From Rhizobacter sp. Root1238 (lineage in GTDB: Bacteria > Pseudomonadota > Gammaproteobacteria > Burkholderiales > Burkholderiaceae_C): DNA of 64,000 bases. This document shows, piece after piece, positions 15,857 to 24,653 of this stretch (its first letter is position 1; every line of letters begins with the position of its first letter). A program made the translations under genes and the position numbers. The notes beneath the pieces are model-generated. The model did not search any database, was not told where the DNA came from, and saw only the letters and a list, made by a program, of their open reading frames with translations. The stretch covers positions 62,001 to 126,000 of the forward strand of contig NZ_LMDM01000049.1 of assembly GCF_001425825.1 (NCBI RefSeq), in the 5' to 3' direction.

Positions 15857-17545
15857 TTACATCCGGTCGGGGGCGGCCACGCCCAGCACCTGCAGCGCAT
15901 TGCGCAGCACCTGGGCGGTGGCGGCCAGCAGCGCGAGGCGGGCGCGCGTCAGGCTGGGGTTGTCGGTCACCAGGAAACGCTCGGCCGCGTAATAGCTGTG
16001 GAAGGCGCTGGCGACGTCGCGCAGGTAGAAGGTGACGTCGTGCGGCGCCAGGTCGGCCGCGGCATGCGTCAGCATGTCGGGGTACTCGGCCAGCTTCAGC
16101 AGCAGCGCGGCCTCGGTCGGCGCGGCGAGCAGCGACAGGTCGGCGCCCTTCAGCGCGTCGAGGTCGCCGCCGTGCTCGGCCACCCAGTCGCGCAGCACCT
16201 TGCTGATGCGCGCATGGGCGTACTGCACGTAGAACACCGGGTTCTCGTCGTTCTGCTTCAGCGCCAGGTCGACGTCGAAGGTGAACTCGGTGTCGGCCTT
16301 GCGGCTGATCATGAAGAAGCGCACCGCGTCGCGGCTGGTCCAGTCGATCAGGTCGCGCAGCGTCACGTAGCCGCCGGCGCGCTTGGAGATCTTCACCTCC
16401 TCGCCGCCGCGCATCACCGTGACCATCTTGTTCAGCACGTAGTCGGGGTAGCCGGCGGGAATGTTCTCGCCGACGCCCTGCAGCCCGGCGCGCACGCGCG
16501 CGATGGTGCCGTGGTGGTCGGTGCCCTGGATGTTGACCACCTTCGTGAAGCCGCGCTCCCACTTGTTGAGGTGGTACGCCACGTCGGGCACGAAGTAGGT
16601 GTAGGTGCCGTCGGACTTGCGCATCACGCGGTCCTTGTCGTCACCGTAGTCGGTGCTGCGCAGCCACAGCGCGCCGCCGTCCTCGAAGGTCTTGCCGGCG
16701 GCCTTCAGCTTGGCCACCGTCTGCTCCACCCGTCCGCTGCTGTACAGGCTGGACTCGAGGAAGTAGTTGTCGAAGCGCACGCCGAAGGCCTGCAGGTCGA
16801 GGTCTTGCTCGTGCCGCAGGTAGGCCACTGCAAACTGGCGGATGCTGTCGAGGTCGTCGGGGTCGCCCGATGCGGTGAACTCGCGGTCGTCCGACTTCAC
16901 CGTCTTCTTCGCAAGGAAGTCGGCCGCGATGTCGGCGATGTACTCGCCGTTGTAGGCCGGCTCCGGCCAGGCCGCGTCGCCCGGCTTCAGGCCCTTGATG
17001 CGGGCCTGCGTGGTGGCGGCCAGCGTCGCGATCTGCACGCCGGCGTCGTTGTAGTAGAACTCGCGTGTGACCTGCCAGCCTTGCGTGTCGAGCAGGCTGC
17101 AGATCGCATCGCCCAGCGCGGCCTGGCGGCCGTGGCCGACGTGCAGCGGGCCGGTCGGGTTGGCCGAGACGAACTCCACCATCACGCGGCGCTCGATCGG
17201 CGGCTGCTTGCCGAAGGCGGTACCGGCCGCCAGGATCTCGCCGATCACCGACTGCTTCGCGGCGGCCTTCAGGCGCAGGTTGATGAAGCCGGGGCCGGCG
17301 ATCTCGAGCGCCTCGACGTGGCGCTGCACCGCGGGCTGCCGGTTCAGCGCGTCGATCAGCGCCTGGGCCAGTTCGCGGGGGTTCTTCTTTAGCGGCTTGG
17401 CCAGCTGCATCGCGAGAGTGACCGCGAAGTCGCCGTGCGATGCCTGCTTGGGCGATTCGAAGGCGATTGGCACGCTGCTGCCGGGGTGGACATCGGCAAC
17501 CGCTGCGGCCAGCGCCTGCAGCAGTTCCTGTTTGGCTTGGATCAT
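15857..17545 (-). CDS. argS: Arginyl-tRNA synthetase
   Basis: 562 residues, complete class I enzyme that charges tRNA-Arg. The N-terminal additional domain is followed by [15 protein letters not shown] (HIGH-equivalent HVGH at 135-138), then YNDAGVQI, the KMSKS-like KISKR, and a C-terminal DALR anticodon domain ([14 protein letters not shown]). The start [10 protein letters not shown] at 17545 was chosen because the open frame upstream runs into intergenic repeat copy B and encodes repeat-derived text. It heads the long minus-strand run that ends at the RlmL-like gene. Confidence 0.97.
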   Translation of the reverse strand: MIQAKQELLQALAAAVADVHPGSSVPIAFESPKQASHGDFAVTLAMQLAKPLKKNPRELAQALIDALNRQPAVQRHVEALEIAGPGFINLRLKAAAKQSVIGEILAAGTAFGKQPPIERRVMVEFVSANPTGPLHVGHGRQAALGDAICSLLDTQGWQVTREFYYNDAGVQIATLAATTQARIKGLKPGDAAWPEPAYNGEYIADIAADFLAKKTVKSDDREFTASGDPDDLDSIRQFAVAYLRHEQDLDLQAFGVRFDNYFLESSLYSSGRVEQTVAKLKAAGKTFEDGGALWLRSTDYGDDKDRVMRKSDGTYTYFVPDVAYHLNKWERGFTKVVNIQGTDHHGTIARVRAGLQGVGENIPAGYPDYVLNKMVTVMRGGEEVKISKRAGGYVTLRDLIDWTSRDAVRFFMISRKADTEFTFDVDLALKQNDENPVFYVQYAHARISKVLRDWVAEHGGDLDALKGADLSLLAAPTEAALLLKLAEYPDMLTHAAADLAPHDVTFYLRDVASAFHSYYAAERFLVTDNPSLTRARLALLAATAQVLRNALQVLGVAAPDRM

Positions 17546-17589
17546 GCGGGCGATTCTAAGTGGCAGGCACTGGGCTGCCGACCGAGCGG

Positions 17590-17672
17590 CGGGCCGAGCG
17601 CCGGGCCGCTCCCAAGCCGGCCCGCGTCCCCTCGGGGGACCGTTCGGTGTACCCACCGAACGAGGGGCTCCA
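17590..17672. repeat. Intergenic repeat, copy B
   Basis: 83 bp, near identical to 2515-2620 except for the missing 23-bp insertion and a few base changes. Its hairpin is GTTCGGTG (17642-17649), loop TACC, CACCGAAC (17654-17661). Here it lies between the divergent starts of argS and the kinase gene, so termination cannot be its only role. It is in the same orientation as copy A relative to the plus strand. Confidence 0.8.
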
Positions 17673-17792
17673 GTTTGGGATTAGCACTCACTTTGGTGTT
17701 CAATTTGGCACACTGCGTCGGGCCGACGGTGCCAAGATGGCACTCTCGGCCTCCGGGCCCTTCGGCATCTCCGTGCCGACAACGCATCACCC

Positions 17793-19154
17793 ATGAGTCT
17801 TCCGCTCGCCACCACCGAACCCCACGCCGTGTCGGGCCTGCCGTTGCCGGCCCAGGTCGGCAAGTACCCGGTGCTGCGCCGGCTCGGCGAAGGGGCGACC
17901 AGCGAGGTGTTCCTCGCGCGCGACGAATTCCACCAGCGCGACGTCGCGATCAAGCGGGTGCGCCTGGGGGCGGTCAACGACCCGAACGACGGCCGCTTCT
18001 TCGAGCGCTTCTTCGCCGCCGAGGCCGCGCTGGTCGGCCGGCTGCAGCACCCGAACGTGGTGCAGATCTTCGACGCGGTGGCCGACTCCAACGAGCCCTA
18101 CCTGGTGATGGAGTACGTGTCGGGCCACACGCTGCGCCAGTACTGCCGGGCCGACCAGCTGCTGCCGCTGGAGTTGATCGTCGAAATCGGCTTCAAGTGC
18201 GCGATGGCGCTCGGCTACGTGTTCCGCCAGGGGCTGGTTCACCGCGACGTGAAGCCGGCCAACATCCTCGCGGTGATCACCAACGGCAGCATCACCGACG
18301 TGAAGGTCACCGACTTCGGCAGCGTGCTCAACATGTCGGCCGAGACGACCCAGGTCTACCGCGTTGGCTCGCTCGCCTACATGGCGCCGGAGCAGCTCGA
18401 CGGCGCCTCGCTGGACAGCCGGGCCGACATGTACTCGCTCGGCGCGGTGCTGTACCACCTGATCGCCGGCCGGCCGCCGTTCGACGCGCCGTCGCAGTCG
18501 GCGATGATGAACCAGGTCTACAACGCGATGCCGCTGCCGCCGAGCCAGCTGCGCTCGGGCGTCGGCGAAGGCGTCGACGCGGTCATCCTGCGGGCGCTGG
18601 CCAAGCGCCCCGACGACCGCTTTGCCAGCTGGGACGAGTTCGCGCAGGCGCTGTCCGGGCTGATCGTCAACCACCAGGTGCCGCGCGGCCAGCTGCAGGG
18701 CGTGCTCGATTCGGAGCGCTTCAACCTGCTGCGCACGCTCGACTTCTTCTCGAACTTCGGCGATGTCGAGCTGTGGGAGGTGGTGCACCGCGCCAAGTGG
18801 CAGCGCTACACCTTCGGCCATGCGCTGTACCGGCGCGGCGAGGAAACACGCAACTTCCACATCATTGCGCAGGGCGAGGTCGAGGTCTTCCGCGAAGGCA
18901 CGAAGGTCGCGCAGCTCGGTGCCGGCACCTCGGTCGGCGAGATGGTCTATCTGGCGCCCAGCGCCGAGTTGCGCCGCCACAGCACCGACGTGATCGTCAC
19001 CGAATCGGCCACCACGATCACCTTCACGCCGGACACGCTGGCCCAGGTCAGCCCCGGCTGCCGCCACCTGTTCGACGAGGCCTTCATCCGCGTGCTGGTG
19101 CGCCGGCTGCATGCCGCTCACGAGGCCCTGGCCCACCCGCGCCGGATCATGTGA
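17793..19154 (+). CDS. Ser/Thr protein kinase with C-terminal cyclic-nucleotide-binding-like domain
   Basis: 453 residues in two domains. The kinase covers about 25-295: glycine loop LGEGATSEVFLA, Lys54 in VAIKRV, HRDVKPAN at 150-157, DFG at 174-176 and APE at 198-200, so it should be active. Residues 312-440 look like a Crp-type cNMP-binding domain (FFSNFGDVELWEVV, YRRGEETRNFHIIAQGEVEV, VGEMVYLAP). The PBC Glu is present (VGE, 381-383), but the usual Arg context is altered (ELRRHST), so the ligand may differ. No membrane helix is seen, so it should be cytosolic. It stands alone, with psiF downstream. Target unknown. Confidence 0.92.
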   Translation: MSLPLATTEPHAVSGLPLPAQVGKYPVLRRLGEGATSEVFLARDEFHQRDVAIKRVRLGAVNDPNDGRFFERFFAAEAALVGRLQHPNVVQIFDAVADSNEPYLVMEYVSGHTLRQYCRADQLLPLELIVEIGFKCAMALGYVFRQGLVHRDVKPANILAVITNGSITDVKVTDFGSVLNMSAETTQVYRVGSLAYMAPEQLDGASLDSRADMYSLGAVLYHLIAGRPPFDAPSQSAMMNQVYNAMPLPPSQLRSGVGEGVDAVILRALAKRPDDRFASWDEFAQALSGLIVNHQVPRGQLQGVLDSERFNLLRTLDFFSNFGDVELWEVVHRAKWQRYTFGHALYRRGEETRNFHIIAQGEVEVFREGTKVAQLGAGTSVGEMVYLAPSAELRRHSTDVIVTESATTITFTPDTLAQVSPGCRHLFDEAFIRVLVRRLHAAHEALAHPRRIM

Positions 19155-19273
19155 CGCGACATGTTGTGACATGGAAGGACTCATGTTGACCCAAGCTCAC
19201 GCTTGATCACATTCGACCGAGGTGCTTCAATCCGGCCGGCGACGCACCGTTCGCCGCACCCCGGAGGAATCCC

Positions 19274-19564
19274 ATGAAGAAACTGAGCACCCTGGTGGCC
19301 CTGGGCCTGATCGCGCTGTCGAACGTGGCGTTTGCGGCCGATGCGACCTGCGAGTCGAAGGCGACCGACAAGAAGCTGGCCGGCGCTGCCAAGAACAGCT
19401 TCATGAAGAAATGCGAGCGCGAGGCCAAGGCGAGCAGCGCGGGTTCGGCTTGCGAGATGCAGGCCGCCGACAAGAAGCTGAAGGGCGCGGCGAAGAACAG
19501 CTTCGTCAAGAAGTGCACCAAGGACGCGTCGGCCCCGGCCGCGGCCGCTTCCGCCGCGAAGTAA
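19274..19564 (+). CDS. psiF: PsiF family small periplasmic protein
   Basis: 96 residues. A signal peptide (about 1-22, ending NVAFA) is followed by two copies of the PsiF unit: CESKATDKKLAGAAKNSFMK and CEMQAADKKLKGAAKNSFVK, each ending KKC. The tail is Ala-rich. PsiF was named as a phosphate-starvation-inducible protein in E. coli, and its function is unknown. The cysteine pairs and basic repeats suggest a small disulfide-bonded periplasmic protein. The ATG follows CGGAGGAATCCC, a strong ribosome site. It converges with the LysR gene. Confidence 0.9.
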   Translation: MKKLSTLVALGLIALSNVAFAADATCESKATDKKLAGAAKNSFMKKCEREAKASSAGSACEMQAADKKLKGAAKNSFVKKCTKDASAPAAAASAAK

Positions 19565-19577
19565 GCCCACCCCCGGA

Positions 19578-19631
19578 GGCGCTTCGCGCCACCCCCTCAA
19601 GGGGGCGCCGCCAGGGGCCCGGCAAAGCCGG
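19578..19631. terminator. Triple-hairpin intergenic element between convergent genes
   Basis: Three short perfect hairpins follow each other: GGCGC-TTC-GCGCC (19578-19590), CCCCCT-CA-AGGGGG (19592-19605) and CCGGC-AAA-GCCGG (19619-19631). They fill most of the gap between psiF and the LysR gene. The sequence resembles a repeat I associate with Comamonadaceae-type genomes. It probably acts as a bidirectional terminator. Confidence 0.6.
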
Positions 19632-19651
19632 TTCCCCGGCGGCCGCTTGAT

Positions 19652-20554
19652 CTACCCCCAATAGCTCGGGTCGCCGTAGGTCTGCTTCAGGAAATCGATC
19701 CACAGCCGCACGCGCAGCGGCAGGTGCTTGCGCTGCGGGAACACCGCGTAGATGCCGTTCGGCGGCGCGGCGTAGTCGTCCAGCATGCTGACCAGCGTGC
19801 CGCTCGCGACCTCGCCCTCGACCTCCCAGGTCGAGCGCCAGGCAATGCCGAGCCCGGCCAGGCACCAGTCGTGCAGCACCTGGCCATCGCTGCAATCGAG
19901 CCGACCGTTCAGCCGCAGGTGCTGCACCTGGCCGTCGATCGTGAAGGCCCAGCCACGCGTCTGGCTCGCGTCGCTGCTCAGCGTCAGGCATTCGTGCTGC
20001 GCCAGCTCGTGCGGCGTGCGCGGCGTGCCGGCGCGCTTCAGGTAGGCCGGCGTTGCGACGCACAGCCGCCGGTTGTCGGCCAGCCGCACGCTGACCAGGC
20101 TGCTGTCGGGCAGCTCGCCGACGCGCACCGCGCAATCGACGCCTTCGTTGACGATGTCGACCAGCCGGTCGCTCAGGTTCAGCGACACGCTGACCTCGGG
20201 GTGCAGCGCGAGGAAGCGGGGCACCAGCGGCGCGACGTGCCGGCGGCCGAAACCGGCTGGTGCCGTCAGCCGCAGGTAGCCCGCAGCCTTGACGCCGCCA
20301 GCGCTGACGCTCGATTCGGCATTCGCCAGGTCGGCCAGCAGCCGCTGGCAGTCTTCGAGGAAGGCGCTGCCTTCATGCGTCAGCGTGATGCGGCGCGTCG
20401 TGCGCACCAGCAGCTTGACGCCGAGGCGCTCTTCCAGCGCATCGATGCGCCGGCCGATGACCGCCGGCGCGACGCCCTCGGCGTGGGCCGCGGCCGTCAG
20501 GCTGCCCTTGGCAGCGACCGATACGAACGATTCGATCTGCTTTAACCGGTCCAT
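19652..20554 (-). CDS. LysR family transcriptional regulator
   Basis: 300 residues. The N-terminal winged helix (MDRLKQIESFVSVAAKGSLT, then IGRRIDALEERLGVKLLVRT) is of the subgroup that begins with DRL and includes many short regulators of oxidoreductase and efflux genes. The effector domain starts near residue 90 (GYLRLTAPAGFGRRHVAPLV). It lies 27 bases downstream of the Bug receptor gene on the same strand and may be co-transcribed with that operon, although IclR at the far end is the likelier local regulator. Effector and targets unknown. Confidence 0.88.
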   Translation of the reverse strand: MDRLKQIESFVSVAAKGSLTAAAHAEGVAPAVIGRRIDALEERLGVKLLVRTTRRITLTHEGSAFLEDCQRLLADLANAESSVSAGGVKAAGYLRLTAPAGFGRRHVAPLVPRFLALHPEVSVSLNLSDRLVDIVNEGVDCAVRVGELPDSSLVSVRLADNRRLCVATPAYLKRAGTPRTPHELAQHECLTLSSDASQTRGWAFTIDGQVQHLRLNGRLDCSDGQVLHDWCLAGLGIAWRSTWEVEGEVASGTLVSMLDDYAAPPNGIYAVFPQRKHLPLRVRLWIDFLKQTYGDPSYWG

Positions 20555-20581
20555 GATGCGGGATTATGCGCGCCGGAGTCA

Positions 20582-21553
20582 TCAATCAGCCTTGATGCCA
20601 GATTCGCGGACCACCTTGCCCCAGCGCGTGTGCTCGGCCTTCAGGAACTGCGCGAACTGTTCCGGCGTGCCGCCCATCGGTGCGCTGCCGTCGGCGAGCA
20701 GCGCGGCCAGCGTGTCGGCCCGGCCGAGCGCGCGGTTGACCGCGGCATTGAGCTTGCGCACCACGTCGCGCGGTGTCGCGGCCGGCGCGACCAGGCCCTT
20801 CCAGTCGGTCGCCTCGAAGCCGGCCCAGCCCGATTCGGCGACCGTCGGCACCTCGGGCATCACCGGCAGCCGACGCGCCGACGTGACGGCCAGCGCCCGC
20901 AGCTTGCCGCCGCGCACCAGCGCGGTGACGGCCTGCGGCGTGCCGAACATGAAATCGGTCTGGCCGCCGATCAGGTCGGTCAGCGCCGGGCCGGCGCCCT
21001 TGTACGGCACGTTGGTGAAGCGGATGCCGGCGAGCCGGCCGAACATCTCGCCGGCGAGGTGGCCGACGGTGCCGTTCGAGGCCAGCGCCTGCAACAACGT
21101 GCCGGGCTTGGCCTTGGCGGCGGAGACGAGGGCAGCGAGCGAGCCGAGCGGCGACTCGGTGCGCACCACCAGCACGACCGGCAGCGAGGCCACCAGCGCG
21201 ACCGGCGCGAAATCCTTCAGCGGATCGAACGGCATCTTCGCGAGCAGCGCCGGGTTGACCGCGAGGTTCGCGGTCTGGCCCATGCCGAGGGTGTAGCCGT
21301 CGGCCGCGGCCTTCGCGACGGCGTCGAGCCCGATGTTGCCGCCGGCGCCGGCGCGGTTGTCGACGACGAAGTTCCAGCCGGTGTCGGCGCTGATCTTTCC
21401 GGAGATCAGGCGCGACACCACGTCGGTGGCGCCGGCCGGTGGAAATGGCACGACCAGGCGGATCGGCTGGGCGGGGAAGGGGGTCTCAGCCAGCGCGGGC
21501 CAGGCGGCCAGGGCCGGGAGTCCGGCGAGGAGGGTGCGGCGCAACGGGTTCAT
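20582..21553 (-). CDS. Bug-family tripartite tricarboxylate transporter receptor
   Basis: 323 residues with a signal peptide (LAGLPALAAWPALAE). The Bug core follows: PIRLVVPFPPAGATDVVSR, VDNRAGAGGNIG, FTNVPYKGAGPALTDLIGGQ and SGWAGFEATDWKGLVAP. These abundant betaproteobacterial periplasmic receptors bind carboxylic acids. No TctAB membrane genes are nearby, as is common for Bug proteins, so it may share a membrane unit or act as a sensor. Its start overlaps the CoA-transferase stop by 4 bases. Co-expression with CoA-transferase and lyase suggests the ligand is the acid they degrade. Confidence 0.92.
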   Translation of the reverse strand: MNPLRRTLLAGLPALAAWPALAETPFPAQPIRLVVPFPPAGATDVVSRLISGKISADTGWNFVVDNRAGAGGNIGLDAVAKAAADGYTLGMGQTANLAVNPALLAKMPFDPLKDFAPVALVASLPVVLVVRTESPLGSLAALVSAAKAKPGTLLQALASNGTVGHLAGEMFGRLAGIRFTNVPYKGAGPALTDLIGGQTDFMFGTPQAVTALVRGGKLRALAVTSARRLPVMPEVPTVAESGWAGFEATDWKGLVAPAATPRDVVRKLNAAVNRALGRADTLAALLADGSAPMGGTPEQFAQFLKAEHTRWGKVVRESGIKAD

Positions 21554-22785
21554 CGGGGGTCGTCTCCAGGGTGTTGTTCGGTGCGAGAGGGGGCGATCAC
21601 GCCGTCGGCACGCAGTGCGAGGATCTGCGCGGCGTCGAGCCCGAGCGACAGCAGCAGCGCTTCGGTGTGCTCGCCGATCGCCGGCGGGTCGCTGCGCAGC
21701 GGCGGGCGCTGACCGTCGAGCGTGATCGGCAGCAACGGCGTGCGGGTGGCGCGGCCGTCGGGCAGCGTGACCGGCGCGAGCCCGCCGGTGGCCTGCAGGT
21801 GCGGGTCGTCGAACAGGTCGTGGGGCCGCGTGATCGGCGCCCACGGCAGGCCATGGGCCTCGAAGCGCGCACCGATCTCGGCCGCGCGGTGCGCCGCCAT
21901 GCGCTCGCGCAGCAGCGGCAGCATCCAGTCGCGGGCGGCGACGCGCAGGTTGTTGGTCGCGAGCCGCGGGTCGTCCTTCAGGTCGGCGAAGCCGAACGCG
22001 TTGCACAGGCCGGTCCATTGGCCGTCGGAGACCACGGCAAGGAAGATCTGCTCGCCGCCCGCCACCTCGAAGATGTCGTAGACGCCCCAGGCCGGAATGC
22101 GGCTGGGCATCGGCGCAGCCGGCCGGCCGGTCACCGCGAACTGCATCATGTGCTGCGCGACGAGGAACACGTTGTTCTCGAACAGCGCGCTGCGCACCTC
22201 CTGGCCGCGGCCGGTGGTCGCGCGCTGGGCCAGCGCGGCCAGCGCACCGATCGCGCCGAACATGCCGCCCATGATGTCGTTGACGCTGCTGCCGGCACGC
22301 AGCGGTTGCCCGACCGGCCCGGTCATGTAGGCCAGGCCGCCCATCATCTGCACCACCTCGTCGAGCGCGGTGCGGTGCTCGTACGGGCCCGGCAGGAAGC
22401 CCTTGTGCGACACGTAGACCAGGCGCGGGTTCAGCGCCGCGAGGCTGGCGTAGCCGAGGCCTAGCGCGGCCAGGCCGCCGGGCTTGAAGTTCTCGCAGAA
22501 CACGTCGGCCGTCGCGACCAGCTTCAGCACCAGCTCGAGCCCGCGCGGCTGCCGCACGTCGATCGCGAGGCTCTTCTTGTTGCGGTTGAACATCGGGAAG
22601 AAGCCGGCGCCCGAGCCCTGCAGCCGCCGGGTGGCGTCGCCGGCCAGCGGCTCCACCTTGATGACCTCGGCACCGAGGTCGGCCAGCACCATGCCGCAGC
22701 TCGGCCCCATCACCATGTGGGTGAACTCGACGACGCGGACGCCGGCCAACGGCAGGCTGGTGTTGCCCTCCATCGGCGCGCTCAT
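21550..22785 (-). CDS. Class III CoA-transferase (CaiB/BaiF family)
   Basis: 411 residues, complete. Family motifs: LPLAGVRVVEFTHMVMGPSC at the start, LADLGAEVIKVEPLAGD, NRNKKSLAIDVRQPRG, ENFKPGGLAALGLGY, and the catalytic Asp in SSVNDIMGGMFGAIG. These enzymes move CoA between carboxylic acids, often from succinyl-CoA. The 4-bp overlaps at both ends tie it to the lyase upstream and the Bug receptor downstream. In this setting it would activate a hydroxy-dicarboxylic acid for the HMG-CoA-lyase-like enzyme. The acid is not identified. Confidence 0.92.
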   Translation of the reverse strand: MSAPMEGNTSLPLAGVRVVEFTHMVMGPSCGMVLADLGAEVIKVEPLAGDATRRLQGSGAGFFPMFNRNKKSLAIDVRQPRGLELVLKLVATADVFCENFKPGGLAALGLGYASLAALNPRLVYVSHKGFLPGPYEHRTALDEVVQMMGGLAYMTGPVGQPLRAGSSVNDIMGGMFGAIGALAALAQRATTGRGQEVRSALFENNVFLVAQHMMQFAVTGRPAAPMPSRIPAWGVYDIFEVAGGEQIFLAVVSDGQWTGLCNAFGFADLKDDPRLATNNLRVAARDWMLPLLRERMAAHRAAEIGARFEAHGLPWAPITRPHDLFDDPHLQATGGLAPVTLPDGRATRTPLLPITLDGQRPPLRSDPPAIGEHTEALLLSLGLDAAQILALRADGVIAPSRTEQHPGDDPR

Positions 22786-23717
22786 GCGGGCACGAAGCCG
22801 AGCGGCAGCCCGGCCTGCGGCGTGTGGCCGTACAGCGGCTCGCCGGCGAGCGACTGCTGCAGCACCTCGCGCGCCCGGAACAGTCCGGGCAGGTCGACGC
22901 CGGTGCGCACGCCCATCGCCTCGAACATGAAGACCAGGTCTTCGGTGACGACGTTGCCCGACGCGCCGGGCGCGTACGGGCAGCCGCCCAGCCCGGCGAG
23001 CGAGCTGTCGAAGACGCGCACGCCAGCCTCGAAGGCGGCCAGGCAGTTGGCGAGGCCGAGGCCGCGCGTGTTGTGCAGGTGCGCCGCCCCGGCATGCGCG
23101 CCGATCTCGGCGCGCAGCCGCGTGAACAGCCGCTTCACCTGGGCCGGGTTGGCCATGCCGGTGGTGTCCGACAGGCCCGATTCGTCGGCGCCCGCGGCGA
23201 TGGCCTGTGCGGCCAGCCGGATCACCGCGTCTTCGGACACCGGGCCCTCGATCGTGCAGCCGAACGCGGTGGAGATGCCGGCCTCGATGCGCACGCCGGG
23301 CGCCGTCCCGTCACGCAGCTCGGCGATCGAGCGCAGCGCCTCGATCATCTCCAGCGGCGTCTTGCGCACGTTCGCCAGCGAATGCGAGCTGCTCGCCGAC
23401 ACCGGCAGCGTCAGCTTGTGCACGCCGGCGGCGAGCGCGGCTTCGGCGCCGCGCAGGTTCGGCACCAGCGCCATCACGGTGAGCCCGGGCAGCGTCAGCG
23501 CATGCGCGACGACCTCGGCGACGTCGGCCATCTGCGGCAGCAGCCGGGCCGGCACGAACGAGCCGACCTCGATCTCGCGCAGGCCGGCGGCATGCAGCGC
23601 GTCGATCCAGCGCAGCTTGTCGGCCGTGGGCATCACGCGCGCGATGCTCTGCAGGCCGTCGCGGGGACCGACCTCGCTGATCAGCACGTCGGGTTGCGGC
23701 AGCGGACTTGCGCTCAT
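22782..23717 (-). CDS. Hydroxymethylglutaryl-CoA lyase family protein
   Basis: 311 residues from the ATG at 23717 (MSASPLPQPD). It has the aldolase-type TIM barrel of HMG-CoA lyase: ISEVGPRDGLQ, VGSFVPARLLPQMAD, SASSSHSLANVRKTPLEM, HLHNTRGLGLAN, and the catalytic Cys loop GLGGCPYAPGASGNVVTEDL. The usual reaction splits 3-hydroxy-3-methylglutaryl-CoA into acetoacetate and acetyl-CoA; related enzymes cleave citramalyl- or similar CoA esters. It is the first gene of the operon, divergent from iclR. In leucine degradation the lyase normally sits with other liu genes, which are absent here. Confidence 0.9.
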   Translation of the reverse strand: MSASPLPQPDVLISEVGPRDGLQSIARVMPTADKLRWIDALHAAGLREIEVGSFVPARLLPQMADVAEVVAHALTLPGLTVMALVPNLRGAEAALAAGVHKLTLPVSASSSHSLANVRKTPLEMIEALRSIAELRDGTAPGVRIEAGISTAFGCTIEGPVSEDAVIRLAAQAIAAGADESGLSDTTGMANPAQVKRLFTRLRAEIGAHAGAAHLHNTRGLGLANCLAAFEAGVRVFDSSLAGLGGCPYAPGASGNVVTEDLVFMFEAMGVRTGVDLPGLFRAREVLQQSLAGEPLYGHTPQAGLPLGFVPA

Positions 23718-23735
23718 GGCATTGATTTCATAAGA

Positions 23736-23754
23736 TAGAACGATATTCTTTCTA
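23736..23754. promoter_or_regulatory. Inverted repeats in the lyase/iclR intergenic region (candidate IclR operator)
   Basis: TAGAA (23736-23740) and TTCTA (23750-23754) are inverted, and AGAA-CGATA-TTCT (23737-23749) is a second, tighter symmetric site. The stretch is A/T-rich in an otherwise G/C-rich region and lies midway in the 74-base gap between the divergent starts. IclR proteins usually bind such a shared intergenic palindrome. Confidence 0.5.
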
Positions 23755-23791
23755 ACGGATTCGAGTATCAACGTCGTCCGGACGCAAGTCA

Positions 23792-24553
23792 ATGGCGACG
23801 CCGAAACAACCCATGCCCCGCAAAGCCGCCCACGCCTCGCTCGCCGATGAACATGCCGCGCCCGGCGGCGCCGCCGCGGTCGACCGCGCGCTCAGCCTGC
23901 TGATGGCGTTCGACAGCGCGCAGCCGATGCTGTCGCTGGCCGATCTCGCAGCGCACACGCGCCTGCACAAGAGCACCGCGCTGCGGCTGCTGGCCTCGCT
24001 CGAACACGCCGGCCTGGTGCAGCGGCTCGCCGACGGACGCTATGCCGCCGGTGCCGCGGCAATCCGGCTGCACGCGGCGCACGCGGCGGCGTTCTCGCTC
24101 GAAGCCATCGTGATGCCGGTGCTGCGGCAGCTTGCCGCGCTCACGCGCGAGAGCGCGGCCTTCCATGTGCGGCAGAACGACGCCCGGCTGTGCCTGTACC
24201 GCGTCGATTCGCCGCAGCCGATCCGCGACCACATCCGGGCTGGCGACCTGCTGCCGCTGAAGCACGGGGTCGGTGGGCGCGTCATCAGCGCCTATGTGCG
24301 GCGGGCGTCCGGCGCGCTGCCGAATGACGCGACCAGCCTGCGCATCCGCCGCGATGGCGTGATCGGCCTGACCGACGACCGCAGCGAAGGCGTGGCCGGC
24401 ATGTCGTCGCCGGTGTTCGATGCCGCGGGCGAGCTGGCCGGCGCGCTGACGCTGACGATGCCGACCCAGCGCTACACCGAGGCCCATGCCGCGCCGGTCC
24501 GCGCGGCGGCCATCGCCTTGACGACGCAGCTCGGCGGGCGATTTCCGACCTGA
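23792..24553 (+). CDS. IclR family transcriptional regulator
   Basis: 253 residues. The winged-helix DNA-binding part (AAVDRALSLLMAF, LADLAAHTRLHKSTALRLLASL) covers about 28-90. The IclR effector domain follows with FHVRQNDARLCLYRV, GVGGRVISAY and GMSSPVFDAAGELAGALTL. IclR proteins commonly control small catabolic operons divergently transcribed from their own gene, and the HMG-CoA-lyase operon fits that pattern. The ATG at 23792 was chosen; a second ATG nine codons later (MPRKAAH) is possible. The likely operator is at 23736-23754. Confidence 0.92.
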   Translation: MATPKQPMPRKAAHASLADEHAAPGGAAAVDRALSLLMAFDSAQPMLSLADLAAHTRLHKSTALRLLASLEHAGLVQRLADGRYAAGAAAIRLHAAHAAAFSLEAIVMPVLRQLAALTRESAAFHVRQNDARLCLYRVDSPQPIRDHIRAGDLLPLKHGVGGRVISAYVRRASGALPNDATSLRIRRDGVIGLTDDRSEGVAGMSSPVFDAAGELAGALTLTMPTQRYTEAHAAPVRAAAIALTTQLGGRFPT

Positions 24554-24585
24554 TTCAATGCACAGGAGTCACGAATCAACGGATT

Positions 24586-24617
24586 TTGAGACTCTTAATC
24601 TTCATGCAAGTCTCCAA
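24586..24617. promoter_or_regulatory. Imperfect inverted repeat upstream of malate synthase
   Basis: TTGAGACT (24586-24593) and AGTCTCCAA (24609-24617) form an inverted repeat with one mismatch, about 40 bases before the malate synthase start and in a locally A/T-rich leader. TTGAGA could also serve as a -35 hexamer. It is a candidate operator for glyoxylate-shunt control; the protein is unknown. Confidence 0.4.
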
Positions 24618-24653
24618 TAGAGTGCGGGGATTCGCTTTTTCGAGGAGATTCCC

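Noticed and set aside
17681-17689. TTAGCACTC, an exact CIRCE (HrcA operator) half-site
   Set aside because: The second half GAGTGCTAA is absent at the 9-base spacing, and no heat-shock gene is near. Probably chance.
17705-17735. TTGGCAC / GTGCCAA inverted repeat upstream of the kinase gene
   Set aside because: Seven-bp arms 17 bases apart in a region with other TGGCAC copies; too weak to call an operator.
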